This document shows positions 1 through 12,330 of a stretch of DNA of 64,000 nt, one piece after another. Each line of letters starts with the position of its first letter. Within the stretch, counting starts at the first letter, position 1. The stretch comes from Notamacropus eugenii (Eukaryota > Chordata > Mammalia > Diprotodontia > Macropodidae), in contig NC_092878.1 of NCBI RefSeq assembly GCF_028372415.1, forward strand, positions 28,440,903 to 28,504,902, given 5' to 3'. The notes under the pieces are model-generated. The model had not been told where the DNA came from. It was given only the letters and a program-made list of their open reading frames with translations, and did not search any database. The position numbers were made by a program, and so were the translations under genes.

Positions 1-98
1 TATTCCATAAATTAAAAATAAGATAATTTTTAAAAAGCAAGCTATATATAATAAAGGTTCACTGGTTTCATATATTTAAAAAAATGTATTAAGCAGAG

Positions 99-225
99 TA
101 GTACAGAGGGAAGAGCCTTGTGGAGTCAGACACTGTGGGCTTGAATACTCTCTCTGCCCTTAATACTTGTATAACTGTAGGAAAATCACTAAACTTCCTC
201 AGTTTCCTCATTTGTAAAGCATGGT
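99..225 (+). repeat. MIR-type SINE fragment
   Basis: It carries a degraded tRNA-related head and the CCTCAGTTTCCTCATTTGTAAA core seen in MIR and CORE-SINEs. Both ends are eroded. Confidence 0.6.
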
Positions 226-354
226 AGATTAGGTTATATGGACTTTAAGGACTCTTTCAACTTGAAATCCGTGATACTCAGCACCTACTATGTTCAAAAC
301 ATTTTTTATGTAAGTATAATCCAAATTATCTTGTTGAAAGGGCAAAACATTTTA

Positions 355-560
355 GGATTTAGAGATGAACTGGACAGAATCACAGAATCTAGAAGTAAAA
401 GATACCTCAGAGGTCATCCAATCTAATCTGTATCTGAATAAGAATTTTCTCTGGTGAATTGGACAAGTCACCAGCTATTTGTTTGAAGACCTCCAGTGAG
501 AAAAACTCACATCCTTCCACAGTACCTTATTGCACTGAAAACTTCTAATTATTAGGATGT
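355..560 (+). repeat. CR1/L3-like LINE 3' fragment
   Basis: The pattern of cAGAATCtagaAGT followed by CTCAGAGGTCATCCAATCTAA is the 3'-end sequence common in old mammalian L3/CR1 copies. It is diverged and lacks coding potential. Confidence 0.5.
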
Positions 561-647
561 TTTTCTGTACAATAAGCGTAAGTCTGACCCTTTGCAATGA
601 TAAATCATTGTTCCTATTTCTCACCCCTCAGCCATGCAGGACAAATC

Positions 648-665
648 ACACACACACACACACAC

Positions 666-711
<46 letters not shown>

Positions 712-714
712 ATA
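648..714. repeat. CA/TA/TG compound microsatellite
   Basis: A run of CA passes through a short TATATA bridge into TG, making a self-complementary alternating purine-pyrimidine tract able to form a hairpin or Z-DNA. Confidence 0.95.
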
Positions 715-734
715 TTCCCCCAATTACATGTTAA

Positions 735-1330
735 AACAATTTTAAATATTTAAAAAAATTTTTTGAGTTCCAAATTCTCTCCCTCTCTCTCTTCCCTCCC
801 CTGTCCCTAAGACAGTAAACAATCAGATATAGGTTTTACGTATGCTATCATGTAAAACATTTCCATATTAGTTATTTTGTACAAGAAGATTAGAATGAAA
901 AAAAGAAAGTGAAAAAATAACATATTTCAGTCTGCATTCAAACAATATCAGTTCTTGCTCTGGAGTCGGATAGTTTAATTCATCATTAGTCCTTTGAAAT
1001 TGTCTTGGACCATTGTATTGCTGAGAATGGCTAAGTCATTCAGAGTTCTTCGTTGAACTGCATTGCTGTTATTGTATATGATGTTCTCCTGGTTCTGTTC
1101 ACTTCACTTTGCATCAGTTCATGTAAATCTTCCCAGGTTTTTCTGAAATCATCCTGCTTATCATTTTTTGTAGCACAGTAATATTTCCTCACAATCATCT
1201 ACCACAGTTTGTTTGACCATTCTCCAATTGATGGGCATCTCTTCAATTTCCAATTTTTTGTGTAGCAGTGTTTTTAATAGAGAATAGCTTTTGAATATTC
1301 CAGCTCTAATTCTCAGTGTACTTGGGTCCA
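735..1330 (-). mobile_element. Marsupial L1 3'-end fragment
   Basis: The reverse complement carries the block AACTGATGCAAAGTGAAGTG and the 'smaller image of the L1 3' end' shared with fragments near 19.4, 36.8 and 38.2 kb. It is 5'-truncated and noncoding. Confidence 0.7.
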
Positions 1331-1405
1331 CTTTATATATTTATAGTATATGGATAAACCATGGATACAGAACTAGATCGAAGACTTATTTAAATTGTTG
1401 AAAAT

Positions 1406-1656
1406 CAACAATTATTGTTCAGTTGTGCCCAACTCTTCATGACCACATTTGGGGTTTTCTTAGCAAAGATACTGGAGTAGTTTGCCATTTCCTTATCCAG
1501 CTCATTTGACAGATGAGAAAAGTGAGGCAAACAGAGTTAAGTGACTCACCAAGGGTGACTTAGCTAGAAAGTGTCTGAGGTCAGATTTGAACTCAGGAAG
1601 ATGTGTCTTCCTCACTCCAGGCCCAGCACACTATCCACTGCACCACCTAGCTGCCC
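1406..1656 (-). mobile_element. Marsupial tRNA-headed SINE
   Basis: A near full-length copy read backwards: tail block TTTGGGGTTTTCTTAGCAAA, core GTTAAGTGACTCACCAAGG and tRNA-like head CACCTAGCTGCCC at the high-coordinate end. A purine-rich tract follows directly. Confidence 0.85.
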
Positions 1657-1694
1657 TGAAAGAGAACAAAGGTAATGACAATAGCACTGGGTAA

Positions 1695-1850
1695 GTAGAG
1701 GGAAGAGAGGGAGAGAGACGAGAGGGAGACAGGGGGAGAGGGAGAGGGAGACAGGGGGAGAGGGAGAGGGAGACAGGGAGAGAGGGAGAGGGGGAGGGGG
1801 AAGGGGGGAGTGGGGGAGGGGGAGAGGGGGAGGGAGAAGAAGGGGAGAGA
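1695..1850. repeat. GGGAGA-rich low-complexity tract
   Basis: Almost pure purine on the plus strand with repeated GGGAGAGGGAGA units and several GGGG runs. It is prone to triplex and G-quadruplex structure. The minus-strand serine-proline reading frames here are artefacts. Confidence 0.9.
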
Positions 1851-2578
1851 TTTCTCACTTCTTTCATCTCACCCAATGAGGAAGACCATTTTGCAATTGG
1901 TTAGTGCCATCTGGAGTAGGACAAAGACAGCACATATTCCATAAATCACAGGTACATTTCTTATTGGCATATGTACTTCCTGTGTCTTAAATTGAACCAA
2001 GTCCTTTGTTTCCTCTCCTGGAAGATGCTGTGGCAAATTGCCAGTCTGCTTTACCTGTTCAACTATCAGCCTCCAATTGCATGGAGACTCCCTAGGAATT
2101 CTACCTTTCAACCAGTCTGTTTATTCCTCTTCCCGTCAATGATAACGTCTGCTAATCTTTTTGGAGTTAGTAATTAGCTCTAATTTATGCCAGCTGTGGG
2201 TCAAATCCAGCTTCCCCTCCCCTCCCTTCAACATTGACCGCAAACACATAGAGCTTCTAGACCTAGATCTTCCAGCGTTTCTCACCCATGTCCTCTAACT
2301 TTTTTGTTGAGGTGGGAGTAAGGGACAGGGGAGGCAGATGTGGGGACAACTAAGACCTGCAGTAACTCTATTTGCCACTAGATGGAAGTAATTTGTGAGC
2401 CATCAATTTAGTGAGACTTAAGGCTAATGAACAAATCTATGACTTGAAGGGGATTAAATAGGAAATGTCTGGAAGAGATGGGATTAATATTTTTAGCTAA
2501 GTCAAACTGAGTAATGGGATTGTGTACCTGTAATTTGCCTTATAGGTATTTAATTTGTGCCAAGGTGAACATTCACGG

Positions 2579-2822
2579 TGGTTGTAGCTGGTTGTACAGT
2601 TGTGTCCAACTTTTTGCAACCTCATTTGGGGGTTTTCTTGGCAATAGTACTGGAGTGGTTTGCCATTTCCTTTACAAATAGGAAACCAAGGTAAAAAAAG
2701 GTAAAGTGACTTGCCCAGGGTCACACAGCTAATCAGAGTCTGAGGCCAGATTTGAACTCATAAGAATGAGTCTTGCTGACTTCAGGTCCAGCACTGGATC
2801 CTCTGTGCCATCTACCTGCCCT
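2579..2822 (-). mobile_element. Marsupial tRNA-headed SINE
   Basis: Reverse-orientation copy with TTTGGGGGTTTTCTTGGCAA, TGACTTGCCCAGGGTCACAC and a degraded head at TCTACCTGCCC. Confidence 0.85.
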
Positions 2823-3774
2823 ACCATTTGCTGCAGTAAAAATAATTTGGACATTGTAAATGCTTTTATGTACTCTGTGCTTCATTGAAAAGAGAACGGG
2901 GAAGGCTGGGGATACAAGCGACAAGGAATTTGGAGCAGAGGCATAACTGGAATTTTTTTTTCACCTAGGACAAAAACAGCAGCCATGCAGAGGGCACTCT
3001 GGGGGACAGAGTTGGGGGAAGGGGAAGGAAAGGAAATGGCACAGAGGATACTCTAGATGGAAAGAGTGACCTATTCTCACCCACTCCTTCCCCCATCCTC
3101 CACTGGCCCAGACTGTCCTTGTCTCCCCTCTCCTGAATTCCATGTTTCCCTCTAACTTCAGCATGTGAAAGGTGGAGGGTGGACTGGCAAAGAATCTCAT
3201 AGTTCAGGAATGGCAGTTTCTGGACCACTATGGGGAAGAATTCACCATCCCAACCCTGCCTGTCAGCACCTGGGACAAAGTCTCTGTTACCCGGCCCTAG
3301 TTACAACTCTTTCTGAGCCCAGAAATCTCCCATTCTCCAGATAATAGAAGTAGAGATAGAATTGGTTGGAGAGTTTTTAAGTTTCCTCTCAAAAACAGAC
3401 CTTGAGAAAATACACTGAGGTTAATATTTTGTTCTTTCCATGAAGAAAGTGTATCAAATGCCAGTGTAGATGTAGAACTGTAGACGTAGGGATCTTAGAG
3501 ACTAGTTTCTATGATCTCTTAGCAATCAGTTTCTCTGCTTCTCCTCTCCCACACCTTATTGTGTAGACAAGGAAAGTGAAGTTTAAAGGGAGCAAATAAC
3601 ATGCCCAAGTTATTATAGCTCATAGGTAGGATGTGAACTACAAACCCAGGGCCGTTTCCACTAATCCCTCTGAATTCTGACTGGGAGTCAAGTATTACAA
3701 TGAATAAACAAGGGCAAACACATCCTTTAAACTAGTTATCTCCTATACAGATGGAGAGTCTAACCTAAAACATC

Positions 3775-4085
3775 CCCAAAGGACTCTTGATGCAAAATGC
3801 CATCCACATCTAGAGAAAGAACCATGGAATCATAGCATGGAAGGAAGCAGGCTATTTTCTCTTGTGCTTTCTCTTGTGTTCTGTTTTGGTCTGGTTTTTC
3901 TCATGGTTTCTCTCATTCATTTTAATTCTTCTATGGCTAATGCAAGAATATGTTTAATAAGAATGTATGTGTAGAACCCATATAAGATTGCATGCCATCT
4001 AGGGGAGGGAGAGAAAATTTAAAACTTATGGAAGTGATTGTTGAAAACTGAAAACAAATAGATTGATTTTTAAAAAAGCAATGAG
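3775..4085 (+). mobile_element. Marsupial L1 3'-end fragment
   Basis: It starts at AAAGGACTCTTGATGCAAAA and ends in the A-rich tail GAAAACAAATAGATTG. It aligns by eye with the end of the copy at 32105-32870. Confidence 0.75.
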
Positions 4086-4537
4086 CAACAACCCCAAAAG
4101 AAAGAGAGGGTCTACCCATTTTCCCTAAAAATGATCAAGAGCATCCATTGATGCGACAATTTGCTTGGTCCTTCAAGGTCTTCTGTTAGAGAACCACTGT
4201 GTCATTGTACTTGGCTGGTATGTGGAAGGAACTGAGATGCCAGCTCCTCGCAGGAAGTCGTTTATACAAGTCATCCTTCAGATGAAAAAGGGGAAAACCC
4301 TAAGGTGGATATAGGCCCTATGGCAAAGGGACACTTAGGAGACAAAGTGCCTTCCTTGTCACTGGTGAGTGCATGTTACTAAGAACCTCAGCTCCTTCTC
4401 TTTTTTCTTCATTTTTTATTTTATTCTTCATTTTATTTCATCTATATTTATTTTAGTATTTATTTGTCTTCTTCTGACATCATCGACCTTTGTTCAGTAA
4501 AAATTGTTTTAGGCCCTTTTTTAGCCACTGAAGTGTT

Positions 4538-4866
4538 GCAGCTAGGTGGTGCAGTGGATAGAGCACCAGTGCAGGAGTCAGGAGGACCTGAGTTCAGATC
4601 TCACCTCAGACACTTGACATTCACTGGCTGCATGACCTTGGGCAAGTCACTTAACCCCAACTGCCTCATCCTGGGTCATCTCCAGTCATGCTGATGAATA
4701 TCTGGTCACTGGATTCAGATGGTTCTGGAGGAGAAGTGAGGCTGGTGACCTGCACAGCCCTCCCTCACTCAAAACAAAGTCAAGTGCAAGTCGTGTCATT
4801 ATTTCTCTGATGGCATGGTCTTCTTCGGCAATGAAGGATGAACACGCACACACACACACACACACA
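4538..4866 (+). mobile_element. Marsupial SINE with ATTTCTCTGATG tail, near full length
   Basis: Complete head GCAGCTAGGTGGTGCAGTGG, CORE region and the tail CATCCTGGGTCATCTCCAG to ATTTCTCTGATGGCATGG, ending in a CA microsatellite. It is nearly identical to the copy at 22257-22571, which implies recent activity. Confidence 0.9.
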
Positions 4867-5339
4867 TTTACTTTGTCTTTTCACAAGAATCCTAGGATCT
4901 CAAGTTTCCCTGAGAGAGCAAAATCATTCTATTTCTTGATGAATTCTCATGAAAATTGGCGATAAGGTCAGGTACAACTCAAAGGGGAGACACCAGAGAA
5001 AGACCAAGCGGGGTTTGGGCTTTTTAAAGAACATGCCAGCACAGTGACATCCATATTTATCCTGGACCAAGTCTAAACACCTAACCACGCCAACACCCCT
5101 GATAAGAAGGAAATGCCACTACCCTTCCATTTGGGAAGCTGTCTAGTAAGATAGAGGCATCAAAAAACAAAACAAACAAATAAGCAAACATTGTTGAAGA
5201 GACTTCTCCTGCCTTTTTATTTTCGTAAGTTCAGTTGATTGATCCAGTAATGAATCTGGGTGATATATTTTGAACTTTTGTCTTCTGTAGCTTGGATTAG
5301 TAATGTTACATTTGAGGCCCTACTAGATGAATGAATATA

Positions 5340-5463
5340 ATCAATAATGAATGCTGGAGTTGGAATCAAGGAGACTCAAATTCAAATTAAGCTTCAAACA
5401 CTAGCTGTGGAACCCTGAGCAAGTCATTTCATCTTTCTGAGTTTATTTCTATAAAATGGAAAT
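5340..5463 (+). repeat. MIR-type SINE fragment
   Basis: It contains GAGTTGGAATCAAGGAGACTC and a degraded GAGCAAGTCATTTCATC core. It abuts an L2-like segment. Confidence 0.6.
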
Positions 5464-5720
5464 TCAATTCAAGAAACAATTATTAAGTGCCTGCTTACTA
5501 TGTACCAGGCACTGTGCTAAGTGCTAGGGATACAAAAAGAGGCAAAAGACAACCCTTGCCCTCAAAAAACTCATCATCTAACAGGGGAGACAACATGTAA
5601 AAATATATGCCCGTAGGATAAATAGGAAATAACTGAGGGAAAGCACTGGAATTAAGAAGGGTTGAGGAAGGCATTCTACAGCAGGTGGATTTTAGCTGGG
5701 ACTTAAAGGGGCTGGGTTAT
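5464..5720 (+). repeat. L2-like LINE fragment
   Basis: It contains TTATTAAGTGCCTGCTTACTATG, split here as AAGTGCCTGCTTACTATGTA, followed by CAGGCACTGTGCTAAGTGCT, the well-known 'tabulated' L2-type block. Noncoding. Confidence 0.55.
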
Positions 5721-5844
5721 GAACGACCGTGATAAACATCTTAGGGTTGTTGAGATAATCAAATGAAATATTAAATAGAAATTCCTGCTGTTGTGTAGGG
5801 TCCTGCATATCAGGACCTAAATCTGGTTTTGGTTCCTCAAGCTT

Positions 5845-6078
5845 CTCCAACTCTTCATGGTCATATTTGGGGTTTTCTTGGCAGACATTGGAGTAGTTTG
5901 CCATTTTCTTCTCCTGTTTATTTTAAAAATGAGGAAATTGAGGCAAACAGAGTTAAGTGACTGGCCCAGGGTCACACAGCTAGTGTCTAATTGTTTGAAG
6001 TGAGATTTGAACTCCTGAAGATGAATGTTTCTGTTTCCAAGCCCAGGGCTCTATTCACCATACCACCTAGCTGCTCCT
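5845..6078 (-). mobile_element. Marsupial tRNA-headed SINE
   Basis: Reverse-orientation copy with ATTTGGGGTTTTCTTGGCAG, GTGACTGGCCCAGGGTCACA and head CACCTAGCTGCTC. Confidence 0.85.
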
Positions 6079-6234
6079 AAATCTGGTTGATTATATGTTA
6101 ATTAAAGGAATGGGTCAAAAGTTATCCATTGACCCAGTTTATTCTGTTGAAGAGATCAGTCGTTTTGTTCCATTTTGTTGGGTTGGCAGCTTAGGATTCT
6201 TGATGTTGCCAGCTTCATGTGGGGCATCTTCACT

Positions 6235-6685
6235 GGCTATCTCTCATGCCTCCTGATCTCCATGTTCTGACTTCCTTGGCTCCTTTCAAGCCTCAGCGAA
6301 AATCCTGCTTTTTCCTAGCAGCCTTTCCTGGCCCTCAATTAATGCTTGTGCCTTCCCTCTGAGATTATCTCCAGTTTATCCAATATCTATATTATTTGCA
6401 TATCATTATTCACATGTTGTCTCTGCCATTAGACTAGTAGCTCCTTGAGAGCAGGGACTGATTTTTTCCTTTCTTTGTATCTCCAGTGACTAATAAAGTA
6501 CCTGGCACACAGTAGGCTCTTAACTTAATAAATATTGGTTGACTGATTCCCATTAGACTGTGAAGTCTTTGAGAGCAAGCACTGTTGTTGTCTTTTTTTT
6601 TTTTTTTTTACATTCCCAGCACTTACCACAAGACCTGGCACAGAATAGGTCCTTCATAAATGCTTGTTAACTAATTGTGCACATT
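6235..6685 (+). repeat. Two tandem L2-like 3' ends
   Basis: Each piece ends in a block of the CTGGCACAxAGTAGG type followed by AATAAAT or CATAAAT. The second (about 6545-6685) also carries a 20-base T run. Confidence 0.55.
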
Positions 6686-8257
6686 TGGAAAGCCCAGTTA
6701 TTGCGGGAAATATTATGGGAACTGGACTAAGTCCAGGTGAATGGCTTAACACATTGTTTGCAGTAGATATAATTCCACTAATAAAGGACCAAGGGAGCAG
6801 GGGTGTTCTTGGCTTTAACTCTAGCAATTAATCAGAGAAGGACCAAAAAGGATGTTCCTAATGGTTATCTACGAGGCCTAACCAGGATTAGAGCCAGCAA
6901 TTTGTGGGAATCTCTGATCCCTAAGGAGTGGGACTCAAACATTTACAAAGGCCCTCTGTATAACGAGCCAACCTGGGAACTCAGCCAGTAAGACCGATTT
7001 TCTCACTCTTATTTGAGGGGGTGATTCTATTGCCCAGCCCATTGGGTGTGGGGAGTCATAGGTATCTGTTGTTTAGGCCCTACACTCTCTGCTTCTTGAG
7101 GCATTAAAGAGATGGGAAATGTGGGACTGAGTAACCACTGGAGTAACCTGGAGGGGGAGTGCAAATGGAGCAGCACAGTTTACACAAGACATTGTGAGAC
7201 TGAGAAAGTTTTAAAGAGATGGCCCAGGCAACACTTTGCATCTTGTGTTCTCTTTCTACATAAAGCAGGAGTTCTTAATCTTATTTCATGCCAGACTCCT
7301 TTGTGAGTCTGATGATGTCCATGGACCCCTTCCCAGAATAATATTTTAAAATTCATAAAATAAAATACACAGAATTACAAAGGGAACCAATGATACTGAA
7401 ATACAGCTATCAAAATAGTTTTCATCAATTTCAAACAAGCTGACAAATCTCAACTTATGAGTCCTTGCTCTAAGGAGATATAAAGAGGTAGCCAGAGATC
7501 CACGTCTCTACCAGGTTCCATTTGACTCTCAGAGACTTCAGGTGGTTGAAGCTGGTGGAATGACCAATGGAACAAAGCACCTCTGGGTGAGGACAGTGAG
7601 GAAAAAACTGACCCATGAGCCAAGGACTCACCTGGGACCACTCAGGAGTTCAAGAAGGAAAGCATCATGGGAGAAGCAGACAATGGAAGGTAAATGTGGT
7701 AAGTTAAGAGAATCTACTCGTTTCCCCCCTGGCTGTGACTTTGAAAATGTGATCCTGAAAGGGCTTCCCTTAAAAAAAATCAAGTGTTATCTGTGGAAAA
7801 ATAGGCACAGAAGAGAAAATAAGGGGAAAGCGAGATTTCAGGCCTTACTAGTAATGAGGAATTCCTGCTGTTGCGTAGGGTTTCTCATTGAAAAATTTTG
7901 TCTTTATATCACTATTATTTCCCTAATATATCCTTCACCACTCCTCTGCTCAGAGAACAATCTCCTACAACAAAGAGAAAAAGAAAGAGGGAAGGGAAGA
8001 GAGAGAAAAGCATTCCTGCACAACTAGCCAACACATCAGCTGAGTATGATAGTACATCTAATGTTCCTCACCGGTAGCTCGCCACCTCCACTTCTCCAAT
8101 GAAAGCAGGGAGGTGTGTTCTCTCATCTCTTCCTCACGGCTAGCTGCTTGATAATTTAAACATTGCCGTTCCATTTCATTTAAAGTAAAGATTCTGTCTA
8201 ACCAATATGCCCAATTGAGCTCATCTTATAGGGATTACATATAAGAGAAAGAGAAAA

Positions 8258-8515
8258 AAAGAGATTGGAATTATAGTAGCTAGGATTTATACAGAGCTTG
8301 AAAGCTTATCAAATTGGACATTTTATCCTATTTGATCCTCACAACAACCCTGGGAGATAGATGCTATTATTCTCTCCACTTAACAGATGAGGAAACTGAG
8401 TCAGGCAGAGATTAAGTGACTTGCCCAATGTCATACAACTAGTAAGTGTCTGGGGTAGAATTTGAACTGAGGTCTTCTTAACTCTTCAAGTTCAGCACTC
8501 TTACCTATTCTGACA
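8258..8515 (-). repeat. MIR element
   Basis: The plus strand reads ATCCTCACAACAACCCTGGG, then CAGATGAGGAAACTGAGTC and GTGACTTGCCCAATGTCA, the reverse complement of a fairly complete MIR. Confidence 0.8.
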
Positions 8516-9443
8516 TAACTGAACTATAATTATAAACTATAATAGGAGTAAATTTTACCCTAGATAAGAACCCAGAAAAGCCCTAAAAGAAAAAGACTTG
8601 AAGACCCAACAGATCCAGTTTACCCTTGTGCAGAGCCCAGAAAAAACCTCATCCTTATTAGTTCCTTTAGAACTTAACTAGGTTTAGCTCACACATGCTC
8701 AGTTACTCAAGTGGGTAGCAGAGGCTTGGACAACTATCAAGGGACCCACTTAGATACAGTTAGTTGATTAAGTATGCAATTGCCCTGTTTGCATGACAGG
8801 AGGGGAGGGGGAACCTAGTGCAGTGCCAGGCACATGGAAGACCCTTAATAAATGCTTTCTGATTGATTAGTGACTCATCATTCTGTCTGCAAGTACTGAT
8901 CACTCTCCTTCCTTCCAGATTCAGTGTCAGTTAATTCATGGTAGTGGTTAAAAAGTTCAATTTGATTAGTAAAAGCATAATAAAAAAGCATTAGTCACTC
9001 ATATTGTGAAATGTTACATTCCAAAACCTTTCCATCTCCAACCTCAAGGAAAAACCTACCTCCAGGTTGGAGTCTGTTTCTACTCTTCTCATTTTACAGA
9101 GAAGTCAAGAAGTTTTGTTATTTTATATACAGTTCTCATCCTCACTCCATCTATTAAAAGCATCACCATCAGTGTGATGGAGATGATAGTGGTCATTTAC
9201 CTTTCTTGATACAGAATCAGACAACTGGCTACACCATTCACCACTTGACAGTGAGGTAAACATAAGGCTGAATATCAAGCTGCTCCCTCCAAAGTGATTC
9301 CATGCTAGAGGAACATGGTTGCTGCCTCCACAATCCCTCTGTCCATTGCTCTGACTTGTCAAAGCAGGAATGCATCTTCTCACCAGCTCTGACTTAAAAG
9401 GTCCTTAGACTCACTATGGATGCCAGGGTACAGGAGGGTGGTT

Positions 9444-9699
9444 CTTGTTGTTCAGTCATCTCAGCTACATCCGACTCTACGTGACCCCATTTGGGGTTTT
9501 CTTGGCAGAGATACTGAGAGAGCTTTGCCATTTCCTTTCCCAGCTCATTTTACAGATAAAGAACCTGAGGGAAACAGGGTTAAGTGACTTGCTTGGGGTC
9601 GCACAGCTAGCAAGTATCTGAGTTTAAGAAGACAAAGTCTTCCTGACTCCAGACTGTATTCACTGAGCCACTCCATTCACTGCACTATCTAGCAGCCAA
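9444..9699 (-). mobile_element. Marsupial SINE, left arm of an inverted pair
   Basis: It reads TTGTTGTTCAGTCATCTCAG into CCCCATTTGGGGTTTTCTTG, then a degraded head. It faces the plus-strand copy at 9754-10016 across a 54-base gap. Confidence 0.85.
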
Positions 9700-9753
9700 G
9701 ATTACACCTGCACTATTAGAAATGGGATTTGAGGCCAGATCCTCTGACTTTAG

Positions 9754-10016
9754 GGACAGATAGATGGCACCATAGTGCACAGAGTGCCAGGCCTGCAGTC
9801 AATAAGACTCATCTTCCTGAGTTGAAATATAGCTTCAGACACTTACTAGCAGCGTGACGCAGAGTAAGTCATTTTACCCTGTTTGCCTCAGTTTCCTCAT
9901 CTGTAAAATGAGCTGGAAAAGGAAATGGCAAACCACTCCGATATCTTTGCCAGGAAAACCTCAAATGGGGTCACGACAAATCAGACATGACTGAAAACAA
10001 CTGAACAACAACAACC
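9754..10016 (+). mobile_element. Marsupial SINE, right arm of an inverted pair
   Basis: It has the head GATAGATGGCACCATAGTGC, core CTCAGTTTCCTCATCTGTAA and tail GAAATGGCAAACCACTCC ending in GAACAACAACAACC. Confidence 0.87.
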
Positions 10017-11314
10017 TCTGACTTCAGAACCAATACTCTTTCTACTCTAAGGTTCAAAACTTCGTAATCAATTTTTATGTCTGGTGCCATGTTCTTCTTA
10101 GACTCTGAGTTCTCTTCTACGACTGGGATTCTGCAAAACCTGTAAAGAATATATTCTTCTTAACCCTGGAAAGGAAAGTCAGCATTTAATTAAGCAGAGA
10201 TATATTAACAGTTGAAGTTTAGTGTCAGAAGATACTTGCTAGGTGTTTATATTTTCTAGGGTAGAGGAAGGTCAGACCCTCTACCCTGATGTTCATCTAT
10301 GGTAAAACTTGGCTTCCTTAATTAATGTTGTCACTATTCAGAATAAAAAGTAGGGGGAGAAATAAAGGGAAGTATTTTTTTTTCTGAGGGTGCCAGCCTC
10401 TTCTCATTTTTTGATAAATCTTACAGGACTACATAAATCTACATTGCTAGCAGACTGTAAATTATATGAAAACAGGCATCATTTTTTCCTAAGCTTTGTC
10501 CGTTCAATGTTTAACATTCATGCGTTTAACTATTTTGACTTCAAGAATTCACATGATTTTATTAGTAACTTTATTTTCACTTTTGAGTTGGCACCCGGGC
10601 ATATCATGGCACAATGTACACAAATTTGTGGAGTGACTGGTATCTTACTAGAACATACTATTTCAAGCTGGTGCATCCTTCCTGATCCTCAGTCATCCAT
10701 GGTCTGTGAAAGACAATGCCAGAGACGATGTCAATCAAGCCTGGGTGTCTTCTGACAGCAACTACTAGTCTCAACAATCTCTCCCTTGGTTTTCAGAGGG
10801 CGACCAAGGTAGAGAAGTTTAAGCTGGCATAGTGTGCAGTACTATGGCCTCACACTGCCATGACACAGTGGAACATCAAATTCAGGTTAAAAATATTTTA
10901 GTTTTAAGAATCTCATTTGTTGTGCAGTGTTTATGGTACTATAGATTTCATGTGTCTTGAAAAGTGAATATTGTTTGAAATAAATAGTTTCTGGGGTTTT
11001 TTTTTATTGAGATGTTAGCACAAAAGATCAAATAATTCTAGGGAATTATTAGTGAAAAAATGTTTTGCATGTTACCAATTTTATTTTGTGTGCTGCATTT
11101 TGTGGGTTATTTCATGGAAATTGTGTTAGGAAAAGTGCACATTATCAAAATTATTGTTTTGCTATAAAGAATTATATGTAGAAAAATTTATTTTCAGCAA
11201 TCTCTAGTGAAAAATTATAATTTTCTGTGGTCATGGGAACCTAACCCTTTATTTCCCATAGGTTCAATGTATCAACATTTGCATTTTTTACTTTTATACC
11301 ATTTTCTAGGAGTG

Positions 11315-11315
<1 letters not shown>

Positions 11316-11359
<44 letters not shown>
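11316..11359. repeat. (CA)n microsatellite
   Basis: About 22 uninterrupted CA units, long enough to be polymorphic. Confidence 0.97.
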
Positions 11360-11363
<4 letters not shown>

Positions 11364-11744
11364 TTAAGGATTGGCTAATATCTCCTCCCAGTACCCAGCA
11401 TAGTGCATAACACACAGAGAATGCTGAAAAAACTTTTTCAGCTGAATGATGTTTAACTACAGTGCTCTTGGAAGTACTGAGAGTTGGAAGGGAAAGTTTG
11501 GAGATAGAGCTGCTTGAGGAATGTCCCACATGCAATAAGCAGCAAAGCCAGATGTCTGTCAGACTGAGCCAAAAGAAAAATAATGTTTCCCTGGCACTGT
11601 TTCAGGGAAGGAAATAATCAATTAACAAATATGTATCTGGGTATATTTGGAAATAGGAAATGACCCTTCTCCCTTGCTCAGAGCCATTAACCTCTAAAGA
11701 TGATGGCTGAGGCCAAGGCTGAGCTTTTAGCTGCTCTCAGAGAA

Positions 11745-12330
11745 ATTTTTAATTTAAGTTTTTCAAGAACAAAAATCTATTTTCTTTCCCTCATACCTCT
11801 CCACATCACCCCAGCTGGTGATAATGAAAAAAGAAAAACCAAGACCTCGTAACAAATATGCATAGTCAAGCAAAGTAAATTTCTGCCTTGGCCATATCCA
11901 AAAAATGAGACATAGATTGGCCAATGCAAGAATTTGTTCTACTTGACTCTACATGTTTGTTATAAGACTTTCATGGTAGGATGGGAGTGGGACAGAGAAA
12001 AACAAATCCATTTTTTTCACTAAAAAAATTTAATGTCGTTTAAAAAAAATATGTCTCTTTCTGCACCCTGAGGCCATCAATAGTCTGTTAGGAGGTACGT
12101 AGCATGTTTTATCATGGACCCCATGGAATCATGTTTGAACATTTTGTTAATCATAGTGTTGACCACAAGTCAGACCAAAGTAAGAGATATGATGCTCTTG
12201 AGAATATTTAAATGATTTTGTGAACCAGGAAGCTCTGTCCTCAATGTAGGAATCCTTCTTTGATTTTTGTGATTATTTTCCTGTAGGCATTCTCCATTCA
12301 ACTTTGAGTCCTGAATGCATTGTCTCATTT
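11745..12330 (-). mobile_element. Old marsupial L1 3'-end fragment
   Basis: It resembles 19125-19800: both carry a CATAGTCAAGCAAAGTAAA / TATAGTAAAGCAAAACAAA block, GCCATATCCA and a TTNATCATGNNCNCNNTGGAA-like stretch. It is more diverged than the others. Confidence 0.5.

Noticed and set aside
4538-4620. tRNA-like sequences at SINE heads
   Set aside because: They are decayed tRNA-derived SINE promoters, without a full cloverleaf, and not tRNA genes.
7542-8027. 161-codon plus-strand frame
   Set aside because: No recognisable domain, mixed composition, ends in a low-complexity Arg/Glu/Lys segment, and lacks splice or promoter context. It is most likely chance.
10390-10755. 121-codon plus-strand frame
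   Set aside because: No known motif and no support from context.
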